Part shown: positions 23,434 to 34,547 of the stretch, one piece after another
How positions within the stretch are numbered: the first letter of the stretch is position 1
Layout of the letters: each line of letters opens with the position of its first letter
From: Lentisphaerota bacterium
GTDB taxonomy: Bacteria > Verrucomicrobiota > Kiritimatiellia > PWTM01
Assembly: GCA_016873715.1 (NCBI GenBank)
Contig: VGWF01000037.1
Span: 1 to 36,590 of the forward strand
Direction: 5' to 3'
DNA length: 36,590 nt
Program-made: the position numbers and the translations under genes
Notes under the pieces: generated by a model
Databases searched by the model: none
Told to the model about the DNA's origin: nothing
The model's input: the letters and a program-made list of their open reading frames with translations, nothing else

Positions 23434-23575
23434 GGGGCGGCGGTACCGGGCGCAGGGCAGCCCGAAGTCGCTAGGATCGCGGAGGATGGAGCCACGGCGG
23501 ACAACCGCGGCGGATCGCGGGTGCACGCAGGAGGCCGGACGTCGGGGGACCCCGGGGCGCCCGTGAAAGCGGGAA

Positions 23576-23631
23576 GGGCAGCGCGCGCCAAGGAGGTTGG
23601 GTGGAGAACCCAGAGAAAACGCACGCTGCCC
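23576..23631. other. Nested stem-loop in a convergent gap, possible structured RNA
   Basis: GGGCAGCGCGCG (23576-23587) pairs with CGCACGCTGCCC (23620-23631), 11 of 12 positions. Inside, TGGGT (23598-23602) pairs with ACCCA (23608-23612) around GGAGA. The purine-rich single-stranded parts (CAAGGAGG, GAGAAAA) are unlike the terminators elsewhere in the window. It lies in the 239-bp gap between the convergent peptidase and von Willebrand A genes, which holds no other gene. It might be a bidirectional terminator or a small RNA. Confidence 0.45.
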
Positions 23632-23672
23632 GATGCGAACCTACCCCACCGCTCCCCGTTGTCAAACGACGG

Positions 23673-25568
23673 TCACCATTCATCCGCCGCGTCGCCCGCG
23701 TCGACGTCGGCGTTGCGGCCGGCGCGGCAGGCGGCGAGCTTGCGCATCGCCGCGGCGTTGGCGGGGTTGGGGTCGAAGTTCACGCTGTGGATCGCGACCG
23801 GCGCGTACCGGTGCATGACGGAGAGCACGCGGAGGATGTCGGACCACGCGTTGAACTGGCCGCGCACGGGAGCTCCGTCGGAAAGGAACAGCAGCGTGTC
23901 GACGGCGGGGAGGCGGGCCGCTCGCTCCATCGCGTCGTAGGCGCGCGTGCCGCCGGAGAGCGGCATGTCCTCGGCGCGCTTGACGCCCCTGCGGCGGTCT
24001 TCGAGAAGTCCATCCGCCTCGAGCACGGTCAGGTCGCCCCCGAAGTCGACGATGCCGTAGCGCACGGGCTTCGCGAGGCCGTCGACCGACTCGGCGAGGT
24101 TGCGGCGGAGCGACGCGATGCGGTCGCCCTTCATGGATTGCGACGAGTCGACGACGTAGCAGATCCGGTCGCTCTGGATCGGCAGCGAGTAGAAGAAGCC
24201 GAGCGCGACCAGGTCGACGCGCTGCACGGGCGTCCGTGCGCGGTAGGCCGCGCCGGCCTCTGCGTTGACCTCGAACGCCGGCCCGTTCGTCGTCCACCAT
24301 CCCGCCCACGCCTCGGCGGTCTGCGCCTTCTGCTCGCCCGCGATGCAGCTCAGCGCATGGACGAGATCCATCCGGAGCCTCCCCTGCTCCCTGCGCAGCC
24401 GTTCGATCAGGGCGGGGACCATCCGCTTGTCCGGCCGCGCGCCGATTGCGTCGGCCAGTTCGACGGCCACCGGCCAGTCGCAGGCCTGGAGCCAGCGGCC
24501 CGTGAAGGCCAGGGCTTCGTCGGACTCGAACCGCCGCAGGGCGCGGGCGGCCTCGAGACGGACGCGCGGATCCTCGTGGGGCGCACCCTGCAGGATCTTC
24601 GGAAGGTGCTGCGGGTCGCCAAGGATGCCAAGGGCCTCGATCGCCGGGCAGAGGCCGGGGACATCGAGCGCGTCGGGGACGTTGTCCGCCGGCCCGCGCG
24701 GGCCGCGCGCGCCGGGCGGAGGGAGGCCCGCGGGCGCCCGGGGCGGCGGGGCGAAGGCTGCGGCGAGCGCATCGTCCGGAAGCGGATGACCCATGCGCGC
24801 CGCGTAGAGCAGCCGCGCGCCCGCAACGCGCGGCTCGTTCGTGGTGCACGCCGCGACGGCGTCGGCGACGGATGCGTCCCGGGCGTACGCCGCCGCGCGG
24901 ATCGCCATCGAAACGGTGGCCGGCGCGGCGGCCTTGAGCAGCGCGGCGGGCACGACCACGGGCCCGTTCTCCGGCCGGGCCTCGTGTCCCGCGCGCGCCC
25001 CTTTGCCGGCGCCTCCCGCCGCCTTGCCCTTCCCCTTGCCGCCCTTCTTCCGTGCGCCGGATGCGCCGCCGTCGCCCTCGCCGTCCGGCTCCGCCTCGGC
25101 GGCGCCCTTCTTCCACGCCTCGAAGGCCGCCTCGCGGGCCTCGCCGAGATGATCGGCCAGCGCAGCGAAGAGCAGCGCGCCGGCGGCCAGCCGCTGCGCC
25201 TCCGCGCGGCCGTCGCCGAGCAGCGCCGGGACGACGGCATCGCGCTGGCCGCTGAGCCCGAGGTGGCAGCTCGCGGAAGTGAACATCCCCTCGCGCGCGA
25301 CGAAGCCCAGGATGACCTTCATCGAATCCGCGGTGCGCAGCGAATGCGTTCCTATGACGAAGTGCGCGAAGGCGGTCCGCGCCAGCGAGTCGGATGTGGA
25401 ACGCGCGATCGCCGCCTTGCCGGCGGCCTCGGGATCGTCCCTGAAGGCCTTGAGGACGTCGGCCTCGCCGCCGCCCTCCATTCGCGCCATGGCGGCCGCC
25501 GCAGTCAGCAGGAAGGCCACCGCCGGGGCGCACCCGTGCACCCCATGTCCCGCGCGCCGTCGGTTCAT
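23673..25568 (-). CDS. Exported HEAT-repeat / von Willebrand factor A protein
   Basis: A 631-residue protein. The signal peptide is ~12-28 (APAVAFLLTAAAAMA). Helical repeats follow, interrupted at ~165-205 by a Lys/Gly/Ala-rich low-complexity linker, then HEAT-type repeats (~300-400, for example PRVRLEAARALRRFESDEAL). Residues ~455-610 are a von Willebrand A domain with the MIDAS motif DSSQSM, then SGGTRAYDAM and LLFLSDGAPV. HEAT plus VWA proteins are frequent in Planctomycetes and Verrucomicrobia, with presumed envelope protein-binding roles. It starts one base after the tag stop (TGACATG), so it is coupled. The C terminus is acidic (DVDAGDAADEW). Confidence 0.85.
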   Translation of the reverse strand: MNRRRAGHGVHGCAPAVAFLLTAAAAMARMEGGGEADVLKAFRDDPEAAGKAAIARSTSDSLARTAFAHFVIGTHSLRTADSMKVILGFVAREGMFTSASCHLGLSGQRDAVVPALLGDGRAEAQRLAAGALLFAALADHLGEAREAAFEAWKKGAAEAEPDGEGDGGASGARKKGGKGKGKAAGGAGKGARAGHEARPENGPVVVPAALLKAAAPATVSMAIRAAAYARDASVADAVAACTTNEPRVAGARLLYAARMGHPLPDDALAAAFAPPPRAPAGLPPPGARGPRGPADNVPDALDVPGLCPAIEALGILGDPQHLPKILQGAPHEDPRVRLEAARALRRFESDEALAFTGRWLQACDWPVAVELADAIGARPDKRMVPALIERLRREQGRLRMDLVHALSCIAGEQKAQTAEAWAGWWTTNGPAFEVNAEAGAAYRARTPVQRVDLVALGFFYSLPIQSDRICYVVDSSQSMKGDRIASLRRNLAESVDGLAKPVRYGIVDFGGDLTVLEADGLLEDRRRGVKRAEDMPLSGGTRAYDAMERAARLPAVDTLLFLSDGAPVRGQFNAWSDILRVLSVMHRYAPVAIHSVNFDPNPANAAAMRKLAACRAGRNADVDAGDAADEW

Positions 25569-25569
25569 G

Positions 25570-26205
25570 TCACACCCCCGGACGCCGCAGGGCCCGCCGG
25601 GCGCGTTCGACCGCGGCGCGGATGCAGCAGTCCTCCGTGTGGTCGTTGACCATGCCCACCGCCTGCATCAGGGCGTACATCGTCGTCGGCCCGACGAACG
25701 ACCAGCCCCGCCGCTTGAGGTCCTTCGACAGCGCAACGGACTCCGGGCACGTCGTCAGCGTCCGCAGGACTCCGGCCGTGATGCGCTTCGGCCGCGACGC
25801 GGCGGGGGGCTCGAAGCGCCACAGGTAGGCCGCCAACGAGCCGCATTCCCCGACGAGATCGCGCGCGCGCCGCGCGTTGTTGATCGCCGACTCGATCTTG
25901 CCCCGGTGCCGGACGATTCCCGCGTCGCCGAGCAGCCGCGCCACGTCCTTCGCGCCGAACCGCGCGATGCGTTCGAAACCGAAGCCTGCGAAGCCGCGCC
26001 GGAAGGCCTCGCGCTTGCGGAGGATCGTCAGCCAGCTCAGGCCCGACTGGAACCCCTCGAGGCAGATCTTCTCGAAGAGGCGGCGGTCGTCGGTCACCGG
26101 GAAGCCCCACTCGGCGTCGTGGTAGGCCGCGAGTTCCGGCGCGGCCGCGCACCACCAGCAGCGGCGGCGTCCGTCGGGGCCGGTGAAGGCCTGCAGGTCA
26201 GCCAT
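25570..26205 (-). CDS. tag: DNA-3-methyladenine glycosylase I
   Basis: A 211-residue Tag protein that excises 3-methyladenine from alkylated DNA. Seen: RRCWWCAAAPELAAYHDAEW (~14-33), with the zinc cysteine in CWWC and the conserved YHDxEWG, ICLEGFQSGLSWLTILRKRE (~47-66) with the base-recognition Glu and Trp, and the C-terminal zinc ligands in NDHTEDCCIR (~187-196). Overlaps the dehydrogenase stop by 8 bases and is followed one base later by the von Willebrand A gene. Confidence 0.96.
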   Translation of the reverse strand: MADLQAFTGPDGRRRCWWCAAAPELAAYHDAEWGFPVTDDRRLFEKICLEGFQSGLSWLTILRKREAFRRGFAGFGFERIARFGAKDVARLLGDAGIVRHRGKIESAINNARRARDLVGECGSLAAYLWRFEPPAASRPKRITAGVLRTLTTCPESVALSKDLKRRGWSFVGPTTMYALMQAVGMVNDHTEDCCIRAAVERARRALRRPGV

Positions 26206-27178
26206 GGCCCGCCTCCGGCGCCGGCAGGGGCACGAGGTTCTGCGGTTTGCCGGCGAGGAACGCGGCGAGGTTGTCCGCCGCGATGCGGATCAGCCGCTCG
26301 CGCGCCGCGCGGCTCGCCCAGGCGTGGTGCGGGGTGATGAGACAGTTCGGCGCGCGAAGCAGCGGGTTCTCCGGGGGCGGCGGCTCCTCCGAGAGGACGT
26401 CCAGCGCCGCGCCCGCGATCGCCTTGCGCGCCAGCGCGTCCGCCAGCGCCGTCTCCTCCACCACCCCGCCGCGGCTCGTGTTGACCAGCCACGCGGCCGG
26501 CTTCATCAGTGCCAGCCGGCTCGAGTTGACGAGGTTCTCGGTCTCCGGCGCGAACGGCACGTGGACGCTCAGGATGTCGCTCTCGCGGAACACGCGGTCG
26601 AGGTCGGCGAACTCGATGCCGGGCGGACGGATCGCGGGCGGCGTCCTCGTGTGGACGATCACGCGCATCTCGAACGCCAGCGCGCGCCGCGCCACCGCCT
26701 GGCCGGTGCGTCCGAAGCCGACGATGCCCATCGTCTTGCCGGCCAGTTCGACCAGCGGCGCGTTCCAGTAGCAGAAGTCCGGGCAACGGCTCCAGCGGCC
26801 CTTGCGGACGCTGTGGGCGTGCCACTCGACGTTGCGCGCCATCTCGAGGATCAGCGCGAAGACGTGCTCGGCGACCGACGGCGTGCTGTAGGCCGGCACG
26901 TTCGTCACGACCACGCTCCGCTTCGCGGCCGCCTGGAGGTTCACGACGTTGTGGCCGGTCGCCAGCACGCCGATGTAGCGCAGCTTCGGGATCTTCCGCA
27001 GCGCCTCGCGGTTGAGGACCGTCTTGTTCGTCAGCACGGCGTCGGCGTCCGCCGCGTGCTCCTCCATCTCGTCGCGCCCGGTCCGGTCGAAGACCGTCAG
27101 GTCGCCCAGTTCGATCAGCGGATCCCACGACAGATCGCCCGGGTTCGTGGTGTACCCGTCCAGCACAACGATTTTCAC
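26198..27178 (-). CDS. D-2-hydroxyacid dehydrogenase (glycerate dehydrogenase/hydroxypyruvate reductase type)
   Basis: A 326-residue NAD(P)-dependent dehydrogenase. Seen: VLTNKTVLNREALRKIPKLRYIGV (shown here as two parts, VLTNKTVLNRE and LRKIPKLRYIGV), ATGHNVVNL (~73), the dinucleotide fold GIVGFGRTGQAVARRA (~151-166), NTSRGGVVEE with the substrate arginine (~233-242), the catalytic Glu in LSEEPPP (~264) and the histidine in ITPHHAWAS (~283). The NPGDLSWDPL start and TPHHAW ending are typical of glycerate dehydrogenases. Substrate choice between hydroxypyruvate and glyoxylate cannot be read. First gene of a three-gene minus-strand operon. TAGATT lies about 16 bases before the ATG. Confidence 0.9.
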   Translation of the reverse strand: MKIVVLDGYTTNPGDLSWDPLIELGDLTVFDRTGRDEMEEHAADADAVLTNKTVLNREALRKIPKLRYIGVLATGHNVVNLQAAAKRSVVVTNVPAYSTPSVAEHVFALILEMARNVEWHAHSVRKGRWSRCPDFCYWNAPLVELAGKTMGIVGFGRTGQAVARRALAFEMRVIVHTRTPPAIRPPGIEFADLDRVFRESDILSVHVPFAPETENLVNSSRLALMKPAAWLVNTSRGGVVEETALADALARKAIAGAALDVLSEEPPPPENPLLRAPNCLITPHHAWASRAARERLIRIAADNLAAFLAGKPQNLVPLPAPEAGHG

Positions 27179-27501
27179 GCGCCGAATCTACGCCCGATCC
27201 CCCGCCCCGGAAAGCCGGAAGCACGCCCATCCGTTCGACACCCTTGCTTTGCCGGCCGCCTCCTCTCGCGCCCCCGCGCCCATACCGCCAACGGGCATCA
27301 TCGAAAGCAGAATCGCGCACCAGGACCGCCTGTCCCGGGCTGTTTCTGGCTTGAGCGGACGGGACCGGGAGCGCATCATCCCGCGCCGGAGGTTTCACGG
27401 ACCGGCCCGCAGCCGGGGCCGTGTGGAATCTCGCGCCGACGGTTGTAAGCTAACGACATGCGGTCGGGCGACCGGTCCGGCCGGCATGCAGGGGAGACCC
27501 G
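27179..27501. other. Divergent intergenic region, no gene seen
   Basis: A 323-bp gap between the divergent dehydrogenase operon and the TPR-barrel operon, so it should hold promoters for both. Candidates are TAGATT (minus strand, near 27189) and TTGTAAGCTAACGAC (27443-27457) for the plus strand. Near the plus-strand gene lies the short dyad CGACCGGTCCGGCCGG and a Shine-Dalgarno AGGGGAG. No repeat of the families found elsewhere is present. Confidence 0.4.
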
Positions 27502-28827
27502 ATGAGCGATCGACCCGGGATTCGCGTGGCCGTCGCGCTGGCGGCGGTCTGGTTCTCGTTCGGGACGGCTTCGCCGTCCCCGGGGGGCGCTCTGGACGAC
27601 GCGCAGGCCGCCCTCGGCCGCGGCGACGCGGCGGCGGCCTACGAGGGTTTCATGGCGGCCATCCGCGAGCGGCCGGACGACGTCTCCGCCAGCCTCGGTG
27701 CCGGCCTGTCCGCCTTCGCCCTCCGCAAGTACGGTCACGCGCAGATGGCCTTCGAGCGGGTCCTGGCGCTCCAGCCCGGCAACCAGAGGGCCCGGCTGGA
27801 GCTGGCGCGGACGTACCACGCCCTGGGGCTTCCCGAGCTGGCGCGCAGCGAGTTCGAGGCCGTGCTGCGGGCCGGCCCGCCCGCCCCGGTCGAGGCGAAC
27901 ATCCGGCGCTTCCTCGCCCGGATCGACGCCGAGGAGCGGCGATGGGGCTTCACGGGCGAACTCCGGATCACCGGCTTCCACGACGACAATGCCAACTACG
28001 GCCCCTCGTCCGTGACGGTCGATACGCTTCTCGGGACGCTCCAGGTCGCGCCCGAGTCCGAGCCGCTGGACGTCTGGGGCGGCTCCGTCGCGTTCATCGG
28101 CTCCGCGCTCCACGACCTGGGCGACCGCGGCGGCTGGTTCGCGACGGGCGGTCTGTCGCTCTACAACAGCTTCACCGAGCATTCCGACGAGGTGGCGGTC
28201 GGCTACGGCCGCGCCACGCTGGGCCTGCGGCACGTCGCCCCGCGGCGCGAGATCGACCTGCCGGTGAAGGTCGATTACTTCGGCTTCGGCAACGAACCCC
28301 TGCTCTGGTCGGGCGGCGTCGAGCCCGGGCTCGTCTGGCGCCCGCTGGAGTCGTGGTCCGGCGCCCTCCGCGTGACGGCGGAGTTCCGCGACTACGACAC
28401 CGACGCCGGCCGCGATGCCGGGTTCTACCGCGCCGGCGGCTATCTGACCCACCGCCCGGGGCGCGACCCGCGCCACGCGGTCTCGTTGCTTGCCGCCACC
28501 TTCCTCGAGGACGCCGACGCCGACGGCTACCGCAACGAGGGCGTCGAGGCCGGCCTTCTGGCCGAGGCCGGGCTGCCCCTGCGGACCAGCGCCTACGCCT
28601 TCGCCGTGTACCGCAGCGCCGACTACGACGGCATCCTGTTCGAGGGCATCCAGCCCGCCCCGCGCGACGACGACCAGTGGCAGTTCGGCGGGGGGCTGCG
28701 GACGCGCTGGACCTCGCGCTGGGAGACCGACCTCGGCTACCGCCACGTCCGGAACGAGTCGACCTTCTCGCTGTACGAGTACGAACGGAACGTCGTCAGC
28801 CTCGGGATCTCGTATTTCCTGCAGTAG
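27502..28827 (+). CDS. TPR protein with C-terminal outer-membrane beta-barrel (Slam-like)
   Basis: A 441-residue protein. Signal peptide ~1-27. Residues ~28-145 form three to four TPR-like helical pairs (for example ALGRGDAAAAYEGFMAAI, YGHAQMAFERVLALQPGNQ and LPELARSEFEAVLRAGP). From ~150 to the end there are alternating hydrophobic/polar strands with Gly and aromatic residues, ending in VVSLGISYFLQ, as expected for a barrel anchored in the outer membrane. The layout is that of surface lipoprotein assembly modifier (Slam, DUF560) proteins, though export of a lipoprotein is not shown here. First of three genes with the FecR protein and cyclase. The ATG is 18 bases after TGCAGGGGAG. Confidence 0.8.
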   Translation: MSDRPGIRVAVALAAVWFSFGTASPSPGGALDDAQAALGRGDAAAAYEGFMAAIRERPDDVSASLGAGLSAFALRKYGHAQMAFERVLALQPGNQRARLELARTYHALGLPELARSEFEAVLRAGPPAPVEANIRRFLARIDAEERRWGFTGELRITGFHDDNANYGPSSVTVDTLLGTLQVAPESEPLDVWGGSVAFIGSALHDLGDRGGWFATGGLSLYNSFTEHSDEVAVGYGRATLGLRHVAPRREIDLPVKVDYFGFGNEPLLWSGGVEPGLVWRPLESWSGALRVTAEFRDYDTDAGRDAGFYRAGGYLTHRPGRDPRHAVSLLAATFLEDADADGYRNEGVEAGLLAEAGLPLRTSAYAFAVYRSADYDGILFEGIQPAPRDDDQWQFGGGLRTRWTSRWETDLGYRHVRNESTFSLYEYERNVVSLGISYFLQ

Positions 28828-28845
28828 GCCACGGGAGACGCCACC

Positions 28846-30759
28846 ATGAACGCCATCGCTATCCGTCTCGCTCCGCTGATCGCGTGCGGGCTCGCCCTTG
28901 CGGCGGCCGCCGCGGACCCGATCGGATCGGTCATCGCCCTCCAGGGCCAGGCGTCCGCCGCCGGCGCCGACGGCGCCGCGCGCGCGCTCGCCATGAAGGC
29001 CGCCGTCTTCACCGGCGACACGCTCAAGACCGGCCCGGGGTCGCGCGTCCAGATCCTCTTCTCGGACGACAGCCTCTTCTCGCAGGGCGAGAACTCGGAG
29101 ACCGTCCTCGACGAATACGTCTACGATCCGGGCGCGAAGGAGAAGAACGGCTTCAAGGCGCGCGTCGGCAAGGGCGTCTTCCGGACCGTGACCGGGAAGA
29201 TCACCGAGCTGAATCCGTCCCGCTTCCAGATCCAGACCGGCCGGTCGACCATCGGCATCCGCGGGTGCGGCGTGGCCGGCCAGATCGGACCGAACCAGGA
29301 CGACTTCGCGATCGACTTCGTCAGCCCCGGCACCGAGATCATCATCTTCGCCACGCAGCGCGGCCCCGGCCAGCCCCTGCGCTTCAACGGTCCCGGCGGC
29401 GGTTTCGTCGACAACAACGGCAACTCCGGCCAGGGCCCGTTCGATCCGCTGTTCTTCCGGGGACTCCTCGGCGGCACGGCGCCCGGCTTCAACGCCCCCG
29501 GCGCGCCGGGCGGAAGCGGCGGCTTCGGCGGGGCGCCGGATGACGGCGGGGGGGGCGGCGGCGGGCCTCTCGGCGGCGCGCCGGGCGCCCACGGTGCCGG
29601 CGGTCCGAACGGACCCGGCCTCGGGTTCAACCCGTTGTTCGGCGATGCCGGCCAGGTCTTTCTGAATCGCCGCATCGGGGCCGGCAGCCTGCAGCCCGGG
29701 GGCCCTTCGGGCGGCTCCCCCTTCACCCCGTTCGGGCTCCGCACGTCCTTGGGGATCATCCCCCGCCCCGGCAGCAGCCCGAGCTGGGACTACTTCGGCT
29801 ACACCTCGGCGGAGATGACCTACACGTACTTCAGCTACTACCCGCCCCCGGGCGTCGCCGGCAGGTCGGAACGCGGCACGATCACGAGCGGAAGCACGAT
29901 GACCTACCAGGACCTGCTCGGCTCCGCCAACGGCGTCTACGACGCCCCGGCCTCCGATCTGTCGTCGCGGAACGAGGATCACACCCGCGTCGCCCTCGAC
30001 AAGTCCGGCGTCGTGAATCCGGCGTTCCTGGCCGTCGACCTGTTCACCTCCGTCGACAGCTCGACGCCCTACACGACCCTCGGTCCGCCCGACGCGAGCG
30101 TCCGTCTCGGCGGCGACGACTTCAACGGCGCCTGGCTCGGCATCGCCTCCGGCGATCAGGGCGTCATCCAGAACCGCGGCCAGGGCTCCGACTGGGTCTG
30201 GGGCGAATGGGCCGCCACGCAGACGACGGCCAACTCCGAGACCACGCTGTCCGGCGTCTACGCCGCCGGCCGCACGCTCGGCGCCGCGGACATCGACGCC
30301 CTGCGGCAGGGATCCCAGGTCTACCAACTGCACTCCGACCCGATCGGACGCGCGACGGCGTTCGTCGGCGACAGCTCCGTGACCCGCCGTCTCGACGGCA
30401 CCGCGGACCTCAATGTCACGCTCGGCGGCGGCACCGCGCAGTGGGCCGGGAGCTTCCAGCTCACGAACACCGATGGCGACAGCCTGTCGTTCGACGTCGC
30501 CCCCACGGCCATCACGCCCCTCGGCCACCTCCAGGGCTCGCCGTCGAACTACAGCCTCAACTTCAGCGGGGGCTCCTACGGCACGCCCGCGAACGGCAGC
30601 ATGACGGGCAATCTCGTCGGCCCGGGGCAGAACAACCTCGGGCTGGCCCCCGTCACCGGCGCCATCGGCAGCGGCCGCTTCGACCATGGCACCGTGGGGC
30701 CGAGCGTCGAACTCACCTACGGCACCGATCTCAGGACCCGATCCCCCTCCCCGAAGTGA
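28846..30759 (+). CDS. Secreted FecR-domain protein with Gly-rich linker and C-terminal barrel-like domain
   Basis: A 637-residue protein. Signal peptide ~1-23. The FecR domain is ~25-165: IGSVIALQGQASA, FTGDTLKTGPGSRVQILFSDD, then GKGVFRTVTGKI and STIGIRG. A Gly/Pro/Ala-rich linker runs ~170-290. The C-terminal half has repeated Ser/Thr/Gly strands, and NLNFSGGSYGT-like elements near the end (SMTGNLVGPGQ, GAIGSGRFDHG) recall transferrin-binding-protein-like barrels. FecR domains outside iron uptake sit next to CHASE2 cyclases and probably bind cell-surface components. It begins 18 bases after the barrel gene and overlaps the cyclase start by one base. Confidence 0.85.
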   Translation: MNAIAIRLAPLIACGLALAAAAADPIGSVIALQGQASAAGADGAARALAMKAAVFTGDTLKTGPGSRVQILFSDDSLFSQGENSETVLDEYVYDPGAKEKNGFKARVGKGVFRTVTGKITELNPSRFQIQTGRSTIGIRGCGVAGQIGPNQDDFAIDFVSPGTEIIIFATQRGPGQPLRFNGPGGGFVDNNGNSGQGPFDPLFFRGLLGGTAPGFNAPGAPGGSGGFGGAPDDGGGGGGGPLGGAPGAHGAGGPNGPGLGFNPLFGDAGQVFLNRRIGAGSLQPGGPSGGSPFTPFGLRTSLGIIPRPGSSPSWDYFGYTSAEMTYTYFSYYPPPGVAGRSERGTITSGSTMTYQDLLGSANGVYDAPASDLSSRNEDHTRVALDKSGVVNPAFLAVDLFTSVDSSTPYTTLGPPDASVRLGGDDFNGAWLGIASGDQGVIQNRGQGSDWVWGEWAATQTTANSETTLSGVYAAGRTLGAADIDALRQGSQVYQLHSDPIGRATAFVGDSSVTRRLDGTADLNVTLGGGTAQWAGSFQLTNTDGDSLSFDVAPTAITPLGHLQGSPSNYSLNFSGGSYGTPANGSMTGNLVGPGQNNLGLAPVTGAIGSGRFDHGTVGPSVELTYGTDLRTRSPSPK

Positions 30760-32563
30760 TGCGCCGCGGTGCCGGAGCGCGATCGGCGCCCGTGCTTGCC
30801 GCCGGGCTCGCCGTCGTTGCGGCGTCGGCGGCCCTCACGATCTGGGAACCGCCCCTTCTCAAGGCCCTCTCGCGACGGGTCCACGACCAGATGCTCCGGG
30901 GCCACGCGCAACCGCCGCGGGCGGACGCCGTCACCCTGGTCGACATCGACGAGGCCAGCCTCGCCGCCGTCGGCCAGTGGCCCTGGCCGCGCGTGCTGCT
31001 CGCGCGCCTGACCGACCGGCTGTGGGCGGCCGGCGCCAGCGTCGTCGTCTACGACGTCGTCTTCCCCGAACCCGACCGGACCTCGCCGGACCAGATCCGC
31101 GACCTGTGGACCCGGCTCTCCGGCACGCCCGTCGATCCCGGCGCGGCCGGGGGCCTCGGCTCGTTCGACGCGCAGTTCGCCGCCGCGCTCGGCCGCGGGC
31201 GGAGCGTCCTCGGGTGCTTCCTCGAGCGGTGCCCCGCCCCCGCCGACGCCGTCCCCGCCGCGGACGACGCCTACAAGGGGCGGATCTTCGAGCGCAACGC
31301 CGAGAGCCGGGTCCTGCTTCCGCAGGCGGACGCGATCGTCCACTCGCTCCCCGAACTGGCCGCCGCCTCGTCCGGCGCCTTCTTCAACACGACGCCCGAC
31401 CACGACCGCATCACCCGCCGAACGCCCCTCGTGTGGGCCTACGGCCCCGACCGCGTCTACCCGTCGCTCGCGCTGGAAGCCGTCCGCCTCCACCTCGGCC
31501 TGCGCCAGGCGGCCCTGGTCTTCGACGCCGAGACCGGGACGCGCGTCCGCGAGATCCGCCTCCGCGACCTTGTCGTTCCCGTCGACCACAACGGCCGGCT
31601 GGTGCTCAACTACCGCAGCGTGCCGTTCCCCGCCCTCTCCGCCGCCGCGATTCTCGACGGCCGGTTCGACCCGGCGGCCGTGTCGAACCGCATCGTGTTC
31701 GTCGGCACCTCGGCGGCCGGGCTCAAGGACCTCGTCGCGACGCCGTTCGTGGAGGAGTTCCCGGGCGTCGAGGTCCACGCGACCGCGGTGGACAACATCC
31801 TCGCCGGCGACGCGCTCCGCGAGCAGTCGTGGTTCTTCTACGTCACCTTCGCAGGCATCCTGCTCGGCGGCGGACTGGTGACCGTCGCCGCGTGGCGGCT
31901 GCGCTCGGGTCCCGCGCTGGCCGTGGCGGTCGCGGCCGTGGCGTCGACCCTCGGAGCCTCCGCGCTGATGCTGCACGCGCGGAACCTCGTGCTGTCCCCC
32001 GCGGAGGTCGCCATCGCCTGCGCCCTGGCCTACTCCGCCGTCACGGCGGTCCGCTACGGGCAGGAGGAGCGCGACCGCCGCCGCGTCCGCGCGATGTTCG
32101 GCACCATGGTTTCGCCCGAGGTGCTGCGTTACATGGAGGACCACCCCGAGAGCTTCACGCTGGCCGGCGAGCGGCGCGAGGTGACGGTCCTCTTCAGCGA
32201 CATCGCGGGCTTCACCGGCATCTCCGAGCACCTCGAGCCGCAACGGCTGTCGGACCTGATGAACCGCGTCATGACGCCGCTCACCGAGGTCGTCCTCGCC
32301 CGGAAGGGCATGGTCAACAAGTACGTCGGCGACTCGATCATGGCCGTCTGGAACGCGCCGTTCGACCTCCCCGGCCACGCCGCCGAGGCGTGCCGCGCGG
32401 CGATCGAGATGCACCGGACGCTCGACGCGCTCCGCCCCGGCCTCCACGCCGAGTTCGACTGCGACATCCACATGAGAATCGGCATCAACACCGGCCCCGT
32501 CACCGCCGGCAACATGGGCTCCGCGCGCCGCTTCGAGTACACGGTGCTCGGCGACACCGTCAA

Positions 32564-34195
<1,632 letters not shown>

Positions 34196-34213
34196 CGCAT
34201 CGGCCCTCCATCC

Positions 34214-34310
34214 ATGGGAAGGAGAACCGCGGGGGGAATTCCGGAGAAATCTCCGCGGCCGGAATGGGAAGGAGAACCGCGGGCGGAACTAATGAACCTC
34301 CGCGGCCGGG
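34214..34310. repeat. Two tandem 50-bp units upstream of recQ
   Basis: The block ATGGGAAGGAGAACCGCGGG occurs at 34214-34233 and 34264-34283, and each is followed by a section ending in CTCCGCGGCCGG. The CCGCGG at both ends of each unit can pair. The units lie directly ahead of the recQ start (minus strand), so they are part of its leader or promoter region. Confidence 0.75.
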
Positions 34311-34340
34311 TCGCCGAACCGGCCCGTCCCCGTTTTTCTC

Positions 34341-34530
34341 CCCACCGGGACAAGCCCGGTGGGACCGCCGGGCGCCTCGTCCAAGCCGCCCACCGGGCAA
34401 GCGTCCTGTCCAAGCCGCCCACCGGGCTTGAACATCCTGTCCGGGCCGCCCACCGGGCTTGCGCATCATGGGGCCGCCCACCGGGCAAGCGCCCTGTCCG
34501 AGCCGCCCACCGGGCTTGCCCCGGTGGGGG
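34341..34530. repeat. CCCACCGGG hairpin followed by five phased GCCGCCCACCGGGC units
   Basis: A perfect 9-bp stem CCCACCGGG-ACAAG-CCCGGTGGG (34341-34363) is followed by copies of GCCGCCCACCGGGC at 34385, 34414, 34445, 34473 and 34502 (spacing 29, 31, 28, 29), the last ending in a small CCCGG/CCGGTGGGGG fold. Segments between copies are themselves similar (GTCCTGTCC-like), so this is a degenerate tandem repeat. With the 50-bp units it fills the 353-bp gap 34196-34548. Confidence 0.82.
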
Positions 34531-34547
34531 CGGACATCAGAGGCAGA

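Noticed and set aside
23434-23672. SRP RNA, tmRNA or RNase P RNA in the convergent gap
   Set aside because: None of their conserved sequence blocks is present; only a nested stem-loop can be supported.
27376-30687. 1103-codon minus-strand open frame opposite the barrel and FecR genes
   Set aside because: No recognisable domain; Val/Ala/Arg/Glu-rich shadow of GC-rich coding sequence.
34385-34530. CRISPR-like array with 28-31-bp spacing
   Set aside because: Repeats are only about 14-17 bases, the intervening segments resemble each other, and no cas gene is near.
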